A stretch of 51,806 nt of DNA, from contig JAIESR010000094.1 of assembly GCA_019745775.1 (NCBI GenBank), forward strand, positions 1 through 51,806, in the 5' to 3' direction. The notes beneath the pieces are model-generated. The model saw only the letters and a program-made list of their open reading frames with translations. It was not told the DNA's origin and ran no database searches. Below, in pieces: positions 24,585-33,242 of this stretch (within the stretch, counting starts at the first letter, position 1; each line of letters starts with the position of its first letter). Position numbers and translations under genes: made by a program. Source of the DNA: Xanthobacteraceae bacterium. Lineage in GTDB: Bacteria; Pseudomonadota; Alphaproteobacteria; Rhizobiales; Xanthobacteraceae.

Positions 24585-25039
24585 GATCGCACGTCGCCGG
24601 TTTGGGCGTCGCCTCTGGCGAAGATCGCGTCGTAGTGGCGCTGCGTCGCGCTGGTGATCTCCCACCAGTGCTTGTTGAGGTCCTGCAACGTGAACGAGCG
24701 CACGCTCCCGCGCTCCTCGACCGGCCCGACGGTGCGGATGCCGTAGGCGTCCTTCTGCGCCAGCGCGGCGGCGCGCGCCGCATCGACCTCGGCGGCGCTC
24801 GATACCGACAGCTTGAAGCGGTTCTGCGGGCCCTGGTCCTTGGCTTCCGCGTCCTCGACGCAGACGCACACCACCGACCACGGGCCGCCCTTCCAGAGAT
24901 ACTGCGCCTCCGGCAGCGGCCGCACCACGTCGATGCCGAGGAACTCGGTCAGGAAGCGGCGGGTGGCGGCGATGTCGCTGCATTCGATGGTGCCGTGCGA
25001 AAGCAGCTCCGGCTTGATCATCGGCTCGGCCATGCTCAT
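24581..25039 (-). CDS. VOC-family protein (glyoxalase/dioxygenase fold)
   Basis: The 152-residue single VOC unit starts [30 protein letters not shown] and ends with [16 protein letters not shown]. Metal-ligand candidates are H15 near the start and the glutamate in WWEIT. AAGGGAAACGTC precedes the ATG at 25039. The upstream gene encodes a similar VOC protein, and the WWEI ending is shared, so the two look like a tandem duplication that could form a heterodimer. It overlaps the following Bug gene by 4 bases. The reaction is unknown. Confidence 0.85.
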   Translation of the reverse strand: MSMAEPMIKPELLSHGTIECSDIAATRRFLTEFLGIDVVRPLPEAQYLWKGGPWSVVCVCVEDAEAKDQGPQNRFKLSVSSAAEVDAARAAALAQKDAYGIRTVGPVEERGSVRSFTLQDLNKHWWEITSATQRHYDAIFARGDAQTGDVRS

Positions 25040-25083
25040 GACGTTTCCCTTGGTGTACTTTCTTGTTGTTCTTCTCGTTGAAC

Positions 25084-25572
25084 TCAATGCTGATCGCCCT
25101 TTTCGCGCAGCGTCGTGTAGAGCAGCTCCGGCGTGCGATATTCGATCTCCCACCAGTTGCTGTCGCCGTCGACGAAGTAGAAGGCGTAGGAGCCGTGGCG
25201 GAAGCGCGGCTTCTGCACGCGGCCGATCCCGAAATCCTTCTGGTGCGCGCTCACCTTCTCGAAGGCGGCGTCGACCGCGGCCTGGCTCGAAACGAACACG
25301 CCCCAGTGGTTGAGCATCTCCTGCGGCACCTCGACCTTCTCGACCTGGCGCGCTTCGAGCACCCAATAGGGCTTGCCGGCGAGCGGCCCGCCCGGCTGGT
25401 GCCCGTTCTCGCGAATGAGCAGCGTGCCGCCTTCGGGCTCGACGCATTCGAGGCCAAGCAGTTCCTCGCACATGCGCCGCGTGCGCTTGAGGTCGGTGGT
25501 CACGAAGGTGCCGCCGATCAGCAGCGTGGGCTTGATATGCGATGCCACCGTGGCTTCGGCCGCCATGCTCAT
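25084..25572 (-). CDS. VOC-family protein, paralogue of the next gene
   Basis: The 162-residue VOC protein starts [40 protein letters not shown] and ends [25 protein letters not shown]. The closing glutamate of WWEIEY is a likely metal ligand. The usual first histidine is replaced in GGTFVTTDL, so metal binding by this copy alone is doubtful. GGAGGAACGACG lies directly before the ATG. It lies between a VanB-type reductase gene (40 bases upstream) and a second VOC gene (44 bases downstream). Confidence 0.83.
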   Translation of the reverse strand: MSMAAEATVASHIKPTLLIGGTFVTTDLKRTRRMCEELLGLECVEPEGGTLLIRENGHQPGGPLAGKPYWVLEARQVEKVEVPQEMLNHWGVFVSSQAAVDAAFEKVSAHQKDFGIGRVQKPRFRHGSYAFYFVDGDSNWWEIEYRTPELLYTTLREKGDQH

Positions 25573-25612
25573 CGTCGTTCCTCCGTCGCGTCGATATCGC
25601 TACAACCGTGCC

Positions 25613-26563
25613 TTACAGGTCCAGCACCAGCGTCTCGTCCGGCAGCGCCCGCGACACGCAGACCTGAATCTCGTGCTCGCGTTGCGCGTCTGTCAACACC
25701 TCATCGCGATGATCGGCCTTGCCCGAGAGGAGACCGACCCGGCAGGTGCCGCAGACCCCTTCCTTGCACAGCGTCTTGATCTTGATGCCGTTCGCCCGCA
25801 GCACTTCGAGGATCGACTTGTCGGGCGGCACCGTCAGCGTCTTGCCGGCGCGGGCGAGCGTGATCTCGAACGCCCGGTCGCTCGAGCGCGGCGCGACGTC
25901 GGCCTCGTCGCCGCGGAACAGCTCGTAATGCACGGTGCCCTTCGGCCAGTCGCGCGCCGCCTCGCGCACCGCGCGGATCAGGCCCGCCGGTCCGCAGACA
26001 TAGACATGCGCCGCGGCGGCGCGTTTTGAAAGAAGCGCCGATACATCGAGCCCGCGCGCGATGTCGCCGCCGTCGAGATGCACGGTGAGGCGTTCGCCCA
26101 AGGCAGACGTGAGCTCGTCGAGATAGGCCGCGCGCGCGCGGTCGCGGGCGCAGTAGTGCAGCGAGAAGTTCGCGCCGCGCGCCAGCAGCCGGTGGCTCAT
26201 CGATTTCAGCGGCGTGATGCCGATGCCGCCGGCGATCAGGAGGTGGGTTTCGCCGGCCTCGTCGATCTGGAAATTATTGATCGGCGCCGTGCTGACCAGC
26301 CGGTCGCCCTCACGCAGGCTGTCGTGCACCCACGTCGAGCCGCCGCGGCTGTCGACCTCGCGCAGCACCGCGATCACGTAGCGGTGGGTCTCGGCCGGGT
26401 CGTTGAGCAGCGAATACGAGCGCTCGATGCCGTTGCCGAGCGTCACGTCGATATGCGCGCCGGCGGTGAACGCCGGCAGTGCGCCGTCGGCGGTGAGTTC
26501 GATCTCCCGGATCGAAGGCGTCACGGCGGTCAGCCGTTTGACCTCAAGGTTCAGCACGCTCAT
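25613..26563 (-). CDS. PDR/VanB-type reductase with C-terminal [2Fe-2S] ferredoxin domain
   Basis: The 316-residue protein has three domains in the order of phthalate dioxygenase reductase. The flavin-binding barrel has ERSYSLLN (about residue 54). The NAD domain has LIAGGIGITPLKSMSHRLL (about residues 108-126). The plant-type ferredoxin has CKEGVCGTCRVGLLSG and a fourth cysteine near IQVC. It takes electrons from NADH through flavin to the iron-sulphur cluster for an oxygenase. No Rieske oxygenase alpha subunit lies in the window, so its partner is elsewhere or lost. The ATG at 26563 is preferred over a TTG at 26587. It leads a block with two VOC genes and a Bug gene. Confidence 0.92.
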   Translation of the reverse strand: MSVLNLEVKRLTAVTPSIREIELTADGALPAFTAGAHIDVTLGNGIERSYSLLNDPAETHRYVIAVLREVDSRGGSTWVHDSLREGDRLVSTAPINNFQIDEAGETHLLIAGGIGITPLKSMSHRLLARGANFSLHYCARDRARAAYLDELTSALGERLTVHLDGGDIARGLDVSALLSKRAAAAHVYVCGPAGLIRAVREAARDWPKGTVHYELFRGDEADVAPRSSDRAFEITLARAGKTLTVPPDKSILEVLRANGIKIKTLCKEGVCGTCRVGLLSGKADHRDEVLTDAQREHEIQVCVSRALPDETLVLDL

Positions 26564-26638
26564 CGCTCGCGTCGCGTTCGGTTGCAACTTACACCGCGGA
26601 GGGGGCGCTGTAAGAGTGTCCCAATGCCGAAATTTGCA

Positions 26639-26652
26639 TTGATCGCAATCAT
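26639..26652. promoter_or_regulatory. FNR/FixK-like box upstream of reductase gene
   Basis: TTGATCGCAATCAT matches the FNR/FixK consensus TTGAT-N4-ATCAA at 9 of 10 fixed positions, 76 bases upstream of the reductase start at 26563. Oxygen control of an oxygenase reductase is plausible. Identified by pattern only. Confidence 0.35.
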
Positions 26653-27022
26653 TTAGCTCTCCAAACTTACATTCTTACGGCTCTTACCACTGCGGCGGGG
26701 TGCTAGAGTACCGTCCTGGGTGCAGGTTCTTTCTAGGATAATATATCTATGACTTATGTCCTCATCAAGGCTATTTCATGAAAATTTCAAAGCAGGTGAA
26801 GCGCGCTGGGGATGGCGTCCGGTCCATCGCTATGATCCGCCCGCCGCGCTTACGTCGCATCGTGTAGCGACAATCTGAATCAGAACGGCGCAGCAACCAG
26901 GATGAGAGCCGGCAGCCGTGACGACATGATCGCGCTGCGCCTGGACCGGTGCAGGCCCCTCTTAACGTGTCCATCCTGCGATGGCGTGCGTCAATCGCGA
27001 CCCTGGCGAGCAAGCTGCGGGT

Positions 27023-27054
27023 CCAGTCACGTCCGCAATGCCCCGAAAGCGACG
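27023..27054. repeat. Dispersed intergenic repeat, copy 2
   Basis: It is the partner of 2425-2456, sharing about 26 of 32 bases including ATGCCCCGAAA. It lies outside any gene just before the frameshifted binding-protein pseudogene. Confidence 0.45.
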
Positions 27055-27108
27055 GCCGGCCGTCAAAATGTCGCCCGTCGCAAAGGGCCACGAGCCGACA
27101 TCTGCCAC

Positions 27109-27854
27109 TCAGTCGGCAACACGAACGCCCTTTGATCCTGCTGCGGAAATAGCGCACTGGATTAGCCCCGAGGAAATGGCGTCGCCAACGGCTGCGCCAA
27201 TTATCTGCCTCCTGGAATCCCCTTGTGCCTTGGGAAAGGCGACCACCATGTGCACGGTGCGAAACGCGCCGGAGAGAATTCGCGATCCGGGAATGGCCGC
27301 TGCTGCTGCGTGGACATTCTCGGCATTCGAACCATAAACGTCGGCTTGCCCCGCGCGCAGGATCTCGACGATTTGCGGCGTCGCCCCGGCTACACGAACA
27401 AGTGTGGCGGCTTTGAGCGTGCGGCTGAGGAATTGGTCAGGAGCACCATTGATCACGACCGCGATCCTTAATCCCGGCCGGTCGACGTCTTTGGCATGGG
27501 TAAGATTTTGGCCCGGCGCAGCAACATAGATGTTGTCGACATACATGAACGGCCGAGTCAGCTCAGACGTGTTTTCAGCAATTGGCGTCCGTGGACCAAT
27601 GGCGACGTCCCATGCGCCGGAACCAAAGCTCTTCGTAAATGTCTCCGTGGTGTCATAGACGATCTGTTGAATGGCACATGCAATCTCGCGGCGATAAGCC
27701 GGCCAAGGTCGACCGATACTCCGCCGAGCGTGCCATCCGGTTTCTTGGTTACCAGCACCGGATTAGAGACGAGCACCGCCACTCGGAGCGTTTTTCCCGA
27801 CGCGTCCTGGGCAATCGCTGCACTGACTGCATTGGCTGTCAACGCGATTTGCAA
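27109..27854 (-). pseudogene. Frameshifted amino-acid-type (family 3) substrate-binding protein
   Basis: Two frames together give one periplasmic binding protein. From 27854 one frame reads GKTLRVAVLVSNPVLVTKKP, then GTLGGVSVDLGRLIAARLHVPF. Near 27665 the sense passes to another frame reading QQIVYDTTETFTKSFGSGAW, then DVAIGPRTPIAENTSELTRPF, which runs into MYVDNIYVAAPG and on to the end (GLIQCAISAAGSKGVRV). This is the family-3 solute-binding layout used for amino acids, about 240 residues. A one- or two-base indel breaks it, and the N-terminal leader is also unclear. It probably encodes no working protein, though a sequencing error cannot be excluded. Confidence 0.7.
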
Positions 27855-27891
27855 GCATCCAGGTGCATGTGGCCGCTGCCCGAGTCATCTC

Positions 27892-28635
27892 TCAATCCGC
27901 CTTGATGTTGGCTTCCCGAATGACGCGGCCATAACGGTCAAATTCCTTGCGGAGCACCGCTGCGAAGTCTTTTCCACATGAACCTACCGGAAGAAAGCCG
28001 AGCGCCGCGAGTTTCGACTCTACTTCGGGAGCACGTAGGGCCTCAGTGAACGAGTTCGCGAGCTCGTTGAGCGCGTGCTGCGGGGTCTTGGACGGCGCGA
28101 ACACACCCCACCACAGGTCAATCTCATAGTTCTCGAAACCAGACTCGGCGACGGTCGGCAGCTCAGGCAGTTGCCCAATGCGACTGCGCGCGCTGGTGGC
28201 AATGGCGCGCAAGGTCCCTGCCTTGAGGTGCGAGGCGAGCGGCGCGTACTCCGCAAATACTGCGGTGACGTGCTGGCCAAGAAGCGCATTGATCGCGGGA
28301 GCGCCGCCCGCATAGGGGACATAGGTGATGTTGACATTGGCGGCGCGCCTGAGCATTTCAAATCCGACATGTTGCGCCGTGCCAGGTCCAACGCTTGCCA
28401 ACGTCAGCATGCCTGGCTTGGCGCGCGCCGCCACGATCATGTCCTGCAGCGTCCGATAGGGCGAGGCGCTGTTGACGACGATGATGCCTGGCGAGCTTAC
28501 GAGATAGCAGACCGGGTCGAAGCTGGTCAGTGGATCGTAGTTTACCTTCCGCAGCTGCGGCATGATCAGCATGTAGGGCGCATTCAGGAGTACAGTGCTG
28601 CCGTCAGGTGCTGCGCGCGGAACCGCCTGGAAGGA
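27892..28635 (-). pseudogene. N-terminally truncated Bug-type substrate-binding protein
   Basis: The frame is open from 28635 and reads PRAAPDGSTVLLNAPYMLIM, the middle of a Bug protein. It continues through ASPYRTLQDMIVAARAKPGM, NVNITYVPYAGGAPAINALLG and LPTVAESGFENYEIDLWWGVF to the normal end. About 80-100 residues are missing: the signal peptide and both N-terminal ligand loops. An in-frame TGA lies at 28636-28638. Without export signal or the first lobe it cannot be a receptor. It lies beside another broken binding-protein gene in a decaying segment. Confidence 0.75.
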
Positions 28636-28641
28636 TCATCA

Positions 28642-28668
28642 GGCCCCGTCACTGCAAGGGGCGGGGCC
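28642..28668. terminator. GC-rich hairpin between truncated Bug gene and small exported-protein gene
   Basis: GGCCCCG (28642-28648) and CGGGGCC (28662-28668) pair over 7 bases, followed on the plus strand by ATTTTCC. It lies about 94 bases past the end of the minus-strand gene at 28762. No T-run follows on that strand, so its role as a terminator is uncertain. Confidence 0.3.
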
Positions 28669-28761
28669 ATTTTCCATACTAGCTGTTGTGGCGCCCGCCT
28701 TGGATCGGTCGGCCTAGTGGCGGCGCTTTTATTCCTCACAGCCGCGCAGCTCTCTTCCTTA

Positions 28762-29049
28762 TTAGCGCCGGGGAAACCTTGGGCCTTGGCTCCCGCGGGT
28801 CGTCACAACCACCCCGCCGTTGGCGCCTGTGGTGGCGCAGCGACGGCCGATGCTGCATCCGCTGACAACACTGGCAGGCCGCACAGTCGTGTTGGCGGAA
28901 GCGAGGGGAGGCGTGCCGCTTGGGCGGTGGAAGCCCGGTCCACCCGCGCCACGGCGAGCCTCGGCGTCACCGGTCGAGAAGATGACGAGATTGGCGGCGA
29001 TCACTGCGACAGTGAAAGCGGACTTCGTAATGATTGCACGGACGTTCAT
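28762..29049 (-). CDS. Small exported protein, unknown function
   Basis: The 95-residue protein has a signal peptide (MNVRAIITKSAFTVAVIAAN, cleavage probably near DAEA-RRG). The mature chain is Gly/Pro/Arg-rich with two cysteines (GCSIGRRCATTG). GGAGGGAG lies 5 bases before the ATG at 29049; an earlier in-frame start at 29070 is less likely. A perfect CRP-like site lies about 80 bases upstream (29129-29144), the same type as before the large Ser-His repeat protein. I recognise no family. Confidence 0.65.
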   Translation of the reverse strand: MNVRAIITKSAFTVAVIAANLVIFSTGDAEARRGAGGPGFHRPSGTPPLASANTTVRPASVVSGCSIGRRCATTGANGGVVVTTRGSQGPRFPRR

Positions 29050-29475
29050 GGTGGTCTCCCTCCGTTGCACCGGCCTATCCGGTGCGGTTCCTATGATTGG
29101 GAGACTAGTTGGCGGGCGCGTTTGGGGATGTGACCGGGGTCACAAAATGATCGATTGGGGAAAATTGTGCGCGACACTGGTAGCACCCGCCCCAGCCGGC
29201 GCACCAACGCGCGGCGTCTAACTTCGTTCCTCACGCGGCAGTCCAATTGCGTCGGCCGCGTCCTGCATCAGCGCGGATAGGCGATCGAACAGCAGCGAAG
29301 CGCGATGATCGGGACCAGCAGCAGGATTCGCAGAGTGCACATCATGAACCTGCGCCGGAATCGTAGGCGACAGAGAATCTCGACACGAAATTCGGACACA
29401 GTGCGGACACGGAATTCCCAGCGGCAAGTCGTCACCGCTGAGAGCGCCATAATACGTTGTTTTCATTGGTAAAAG
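29050..29475. other. Intergenic region, 426 bases, with CRP-like site
   Basis: It holds the upstream region of the small exported-protein gene, including the palindrome at 29129-29144. From 29218 to 29466 there is an unsupported open frame on the minus strand, with no ribosome-binding site. The region ends at the tRNA 3' fragment (29476). Confidence 0.45.
29129..29144. promoter_or_regulatory. CRP-like palindrome before small exported-protein gene
   Basis: TGTGACCGGGGTCACA matches TGTGA-N6-TCACA perfectly and lies 80 bases upstream of the start at 29049. Only one other perfect match was found by eye, at 47878-47893. That one also lies before an exported-protein gene. The binding protein is not encoded in the window. 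Confidence 0.55.
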
Positions 29476-29526
29476 TGGTGAGCCCGGATGGGATCGAACC
29501 ATCGACCCACTGATTATAAAGTCAGT
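29476..29526 (-). pseudogene. tRNA 3' fragment, probable integrase attachment site
   Basis: On the minus strand this reads as the 3' part of a tRNA. It has an anticodon arm ACTGA/TCAGT, a variable loop, a T-arm (GATGG TTCGATC CCATC), the acceptor side CGGGCTCA and CCA. The anticodon loop CTTTATAA has 8 bases instead of 7, and no D-arm or 5' acceptor strand precedes it, so it is not a working tRNA. It lies 37 bases past the 3' end of the integrase gene, as an attachment scar would. Confidence 0.65.
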
Positions 29527-29563
29527 CGGTAGGCTTGGCACCTCCCGTCATTTCATGCGTGGG

Positions 29564-30757
29564 CTAGGCGACGCGGCGAACAACCTCTGTAGTCACGGCC
29601 ATGAGATGCCCTATGTGTTCATCCCAATGCATTATTGCGTCCTTTCTTTCAGCCGAAAAGTCATGCCGCTGATATACTGCTGCGACGCCTGAAATCGTCC
29701 CTGACTGGTGATTTAGAATCTTATCTGCAACGTGTGGTGCGACCCCCAACCGTGCCATTCCCGAGACGCAGGTCCGCCGAAGATCGTGTAACCGCCAACC
29801 AGTGACACCCGAGAGAGCATCAAGCTTACGCTTCGCCGCAGAAAAGCGCCGGAATGGCTTTCCTGTAAGACTAAACACATAGGCACTCATATTAGGCATC
29901 CGCTCAAGCAGAGCAATTGACGCGGCCCCTAGGTGCACGACGTGTGATTTGCTGTTTTTCGTCCGCTCTTGCGGAAGCGTCCATGTCCTCTGATTGAAGT
30001 CGAATTCATCCCAGGTAGCCTGCGCGACTTCTTCGCGCCGTTGACCGGTGAGTGCCAGGAATTCGATAATGGCGCCGTACGGCCCGCTCATCGTGCGAGC
30101 CGCCCGGAGCACCTTCGTCAGTTCGACGTCGCTTAAGATCCGATCGCGCGCCTGCTCCCGGCCAGGCAGGGGCACTCCGTCCGCCGGGGATTTGTCGAGG
30201 ATTGCCCGCCCCACACACCAGACGAAGAAGGTCTTGACGGACTTGAGCGTCTTATTGGCAGCAGCTGGAGCTCCCCGCTGGTCGATAGCGGATACAAGTT
30301 CGACGACATCCCGTTTGCTGATGTCATGGACGCTTCGGTGGCCCCATGCACTGGTGACCTCACGCCGCAGCAGCCGCGAGATCTCGGCCGCTGAGCGGTT
30401 GCCTGACACATGCTGGGCAATGTAGGCCTCAAGCACGTCTGCCACGCGATCGGTCACTTCGCGGATTCTGGCTTCGCGCTTCTCACGCGCGGGATCACGG
30501 CCTTCGAGCTTCGCCGTAAAGACCTTCTGAGCGGCGATACGGGCATGATGCAGCGTGACCTTTCCGTAAGGACCAATCGTATATTTGCGCAGCTTCGAAC
30601 CAGCTCCGCCTGTCCGATATAAGACGAGAAAAACCTTTCGGCCTTTCGGGGTGACCTTTAGTCCAAACCCAGGACATCCGCTGTCCCAGTAAACAACCTC
30701 AGATGTTTTCGTGGGCAGCGCGTCGATAGCGCTCTTGGTGAGTTTGATGCGGGGCAC
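29564..30757 (-). CDS. Tyrosine recombinase / integrase (prophage P4-type)
   Basis: The 397-residue protein has an N-terminal DUF4102-like arm-binding domain (VVYWDSGCPGFGLKVTPKGR). A core-binding domain (about residues 100-195) and a catalytic domain follow. Catalytic residues are in place: R240 in TGQRREEV, K267 or K270, H324 and R327 in LHDLRRT, H350 in LNHQ, and Y362 in VYQRH. It cuts and joins DNA at an attachment site, often in a tRNA gene. The start is GTG at 30757. A tRNA 3' fragment lies just past its stop. No other phage or island genes are recognisable nearby, so it is probably the remnant of a lost or shrunken element. Confidence 0.93.
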   Translation of the reverse strand: MPRIKLTKSAIDALPTKTSEVVYWDSGCPGFGLKVTPKGRKVFLVLYRTGGAGSKLRKYTIGPYGKVTLHHARIAAQKVFTAKLEGRDPAREKREARIREVTDRVADVLEAYIAQHVSGNRSAAEISRLLRREVTSAWGHRSVHDISKRDVVELVSAIDQRGAPAAANKTLKSVKTFFVWCVGRAILDKSPADGVPLPGREQARDRILSDVELTKVLRAARTMSGPYGAIIEFLALTGQRREEVAQATWDEFDFNQRTWTLPQERTKNSKSHVVHLGAASIALLERMPNMSAYVFSLTGKPFRRFSAAKRKLDALSGVTGWRLHDLRRTCVSGMARLGVAPHVADKILNHQSGTISGVAAVYQRHDFSAERKDAIMHWDEHIGHLMAVTTEVVRRVA

Positions 30758-30776
30758 GACTTACCTGTTCGCTGAT

Positions 30777-30801
30777 GCTACCTTTCCTTCGAATAGGTAG
30801 C
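30777..30801. promoter_or_regulatory. Inverted repeat upstream of integrase
   Basis: GCTACCT and AGGTAGC are perfect 7-base inverted arms with an 11-base spacer, ending 20 bases before the integrase start. It could be an operator or arm-binding site for the integrase itself. Confidence 0.35.
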
Positions 30802-30973
30802 GGTTCGAATGAAACGACAGGCATGACCGTGATGCGCGGTCCTCGTTGACGCAAGCGAAATCAGGAGGTTATGAACCCCAAGCAATCAACTTCCATCTCC
30901 AGGAATGATGCGCCCGAGAACGCAAGGGGAGAGGGCACAATAATTTCCGCCGTGATCAGCGGCGGCAGCGCGA

Positions 30974-32545
30974 TCAGCTTGCGATCGTCGAAAAATTCTT
31001 GGCCATGTGCTCGGCGCCGCGCAGCGTCACCGCCATGATGGTGTTGGTCGGGTTGACCGAGCCTTCGGTCGGGAACAGGCCGGCGCCGGCGATGTAGAGA
31101 TTCGCCAGCTCGTGGGTCTGCCCGTAGCTGTTGGTGACCGAGTTCGACGCGTCGGTGCCCATGATGGTGCCGCCGATCAGGTGCGCCGTGCCCGGCCCGC
31201 CGCCGCGCCAGACTTCCTTCGGGTTCGCCGCCTTGGCGATCGCGAAGGCTTCCTCGCGGCCGTATTCCCAGCTCCCGATCGCGTCCGCATCGTAGCTGTG
31301 GGTGATGCGCGCGATCGGCAGGCCGAACTCGTCCTTGTCGCTCGCGAGCTCGACGCGGTTCTCGAGCAGCGGCATCTGCTCGCCGAAGATGCCGATCCGG
31401 GTGAGCCCGCGGGCCGCACGCTTCATGAAGTCGGCGAGCGGTGCGCCGAACAGGTCGGGCCGCGCGCTGGCGAGGCCGACGTTCGGCTTCATCGCCGCAC
31501 CGGTGCGCAGGAAGATGCTGCCGAAGCCTTTGCTGGGGCGGGTCTTGTTGTCGTAGTGCTCGTACGACATGAACTGGTTGGCCTGCGTGCCCATGTAGTT
31601 CTGAACGTCCTCGTCGAACAGCGCCCAGACGTTCGCGGCGGTGTGGCACATCAGGTATTTGCCGACCAGCTCGTTCTTGTTGGCGAGACCCTTCGGGTGC
31701 CTGTCGGTCGCGGAGTTGAACATGATGCGCGGCGTTTCCGCGGCATAGGCGGCAAGCACGACGACGCCGGCGGGCTGCACATGCTGCTCGCGCTTGGCGT
31801 CGTAGTATTCGACGCCGGTGACGCGGTCGCCGCTCTGGTTGGTGAGCACGCGCGTCACGTAGCTGAACGGCCGCACCTGCGCGCCGCGCGCCCGCGCGTC
31901 ACGCAAGTGGCTCACCAGCGGCGTGCCGTGCGCGCCGCTCGCGCAGCCGACATGGCACCAGCCGCAGTTCACGCACGCCGGCCGGCCCTTGTATTCAGTG
32001 CTGTTGATGGCGACCGGCATCGGCGCCAGCGGATAGCCGTGCTTGGCGAACGCCTCGTTGAAGATGTCGCCCTGCTTGAAGCTCTTCAACGGCGGCATCG
32101 GATAGTCCTTGCCGACCGGGTACCAGCGCCGTTCCGCCTGCGCGTTGCCGGACACGCCGATGTCGTCGGCGGCGCGGTCGAACCAGGGCAGGAGGTCGTC
32201 GTAGGAGATCGGCCAGTCGAGACCCTTGCCGTACTGGCTCTTCACCTTGAAATCGACCGGGGCCATGCGCGGCCAGTTCGCGAAGAAGTGGATCATCGCG
32301 CCGCCGGTGCCCCAGCCGGCATTCGAGCCGTGACCGGACGGATTGCGCCCGGTGCTCTGAAACGGCGGCGCGTGCTTGATGCGCCGGCCCCAGATTTCCG
32401 AGCTGACGAACTGCTTGTAGTCCCAGTCGGGCCCGAACTCGAGCACCACGACCTTCTTGCCGGCCCGCGCCAGCACGTCGGCGAAAATCGCACCGGACGG
32501 ACCGGCACCGACGATGGCGACGTCGACTTTTTCCTGTGTCGCCAT
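30974..32545 (-). CDS. GMC-family flavin oxidoreductase (gluconate 2-dehydrogenase large-subunit type)
   Basis: The 523-residue protein has an N-terminal FAD-binding Rossmann motif (VAIVGAGPSGAIFADVLARAG, from about residue 9). The GMC C-terminal domain has HLIGGTIMG, LYIAGAGLFPTEGSVNPTNTIMAVTLRGAEH. A cysteine-rich stretch (CVNCGWCHVGC, about residue 190) might bind an iron-sulphur cluster or disulphides. Such enzymes oxidise sugars or alcohols and pass electrons to a cytochrome. The ATG at 32545 has GAGGTGGTGAC before it and follows the stop of the small-subunit gene by one base. The large subunit has no leader, so it would be carried out with the Tat-exported partner. No cytochrome subunit gene adjoins. 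Confidence 0.92.
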   Translation of the reverse strand: MATQEKVDVAIVGAGPSGAIFADVLARAGKKVVVLEFGPDWDYKQFVSSEIWGRRIKHAPPFQSTGRNPSGHGSNAGWGTGGAMIHFFANWPRMAPVDFKVKSQYGKGLDWPISYDDLLPWFDRAADDIGVSGNAQAERRWYPVGKDYPMPPLKSFKQGDIFNEAFAKHGYPLAPMPVAINSTEYKGRPACVNCGWCHVGCASGAHGTPLVSHLRDARARGAQVRPFSYVTRVLTNQSGDRVTGVEYYDAKREQHVQPAGVVVLAAYAAETPRIMFNSATDRHPKGLANKNELVGKYLMCHTAANVWALFDEDVQNYMGTQANQFMSYEHYDNKTRPSKGFGSIFLRTGAAMKPNVGLASARPDLFGAPLADFMKRAARGLTRIGIFGEQMPLLENRVELASDKDEFGLPIARITHSYDADAIGSWEYGREEAFAIAKAANPKEVWRGGGPGTAHLIGGTIMGTDASNSVTNSYGQTHELANLYIAGAGLFPTEGSVNPTNTIMAVTLRGAEHMAKNFSTIAS

Positions 32546-32546
32546 G

Positions 32547-33110
32547 TCACCACCTCGCCTTGGGCGCGACCAGCGCCATGTAGGGAACGCCGAGCTTCTC
32601 GAAGCCTTCGACGGTGCCATAGACGACGTCGACCGCGTCGGCGCGGAACGCGCCGTAGATCGCGCCCTGCGGCGGCGGTCCCTTCCAGTCCGGATGCTTG
32701 CCGACCCGCATGGTGCCGATGAACGCGGTCTGCTCCTGCGCCGTCAGCTGCGCAAACGGCTTGCCGTGCTGGGCCTGGCACGCCGTGTCGATGGCGTTCA
32801 GCGCCGCGCGGTAGAAATTCACGAACGGCGGGCGCGCGTTGTTGATGCGGATGCCGAGCAGCGCCTCGTGCGGCGGCACCGAGCACTGCTGATCGATGAA
32901 ATGGGCGATGCCGGCGTCGCGCGCGCCGGGCACCAGCGTCTCGCTGACGGCTTCGAGCCGCAGGGCTTCGTCGGCGCTCAAGATCTTGAGAGGGACTTTT
33001 TGCGCGCGTGCTTCGCTTGGCAGCAGCAGAACTTCGACGCCGCCGACGGTGAATGCCAACGCACCCGCCGTGGCGCCCCGCACGAATGTGCGGCGCCCGA
33101 TATTGTCCAT
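32547..33110 (-). CDS. Gluconate 2-dehydrogenase subunit 3 family protein
   Basis: The 187-residue protein begins MDNIGRRTFVRGATAGALAFTVGG, a twin-arginine leader. The family core follows: ILSADEALRLEAVSETLVPGARDAGIAHFIDQQ, and then GIRINNARPPFVNFYRAALNAID. This subunit helps fold and export the flavin subunit through the Tat system. GGGAGGACACC precedes the ATG at 33110. The stop is one base from the start of the GMC gene, typical of this operon. The third, cytochrome c subunit is absent here. Confidence 0.9.
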   Translation of the reverse strand: MDNIGRRTFVRGATAGALAFTVGGVEVLLLPSEARAQKVPLKILSADEALRLEAVSETLVPGARDAGIAHFIDQQCSVPPHEALLGIRINNARPPFVNFYRAALNAIDTACQAQHGKPFAQLTAQEQTAFIGTMRVGKHPDWKGPPPQGAIYGAFRADAVDVVYGTVEGFEKLGVPYMALVAPKARW

Positions 33111-33242
33111 GGTGTCCTCCCGTGAAGCGGCTGTTTGCGGCGCTTCGGATTTTTCTTGGCGCCCACCGTCCCCGGCGGGCAGGGACAAGGCTACGCCCGC
33201 GCGTTGCGGCCGTCATCCGGAATTTTCATTGTTCTGATCGCA

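Larger units (their letters stand above)
26564..27108. other. Intergenic region, 545 bases, largely decayed DNA
   Basis: It holds an FNR/FixK-like box at 26639-26652 and a dispersed repeat at 27023-27054. The rest has no convincing gene. An open frame at 26771-27157 on the minus strand has an arginine- and cysteine-rich composition unlike a real protein and covers the repeat. The stretch joins the reductase promoter to a zone of pseudogenes. Confidence 0.5.

Noticed and set aside
21937..24783. A 948-codon open frame on the minus strand
   Set aside because: It crosses the protease gene antisense and the Bug and VOC genes in a wrong frame. Its composition is arginine-rich without motifs.
26771..27157. 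A 128-codon open frame on the minus strand
   Set aside because: It is Cys/Arg-rich, covers a dispersed repeat, and has neither a ribosome-binding site nor a recognisable domain.
29218..29466. A possible 82-residue protein with a CPHC motif on the minus strand
   Set aside because: It begins next to the tRNA fragment without a ribosome-binding site. The CPHC alone is weak evidence, so it is left out of the gene list.
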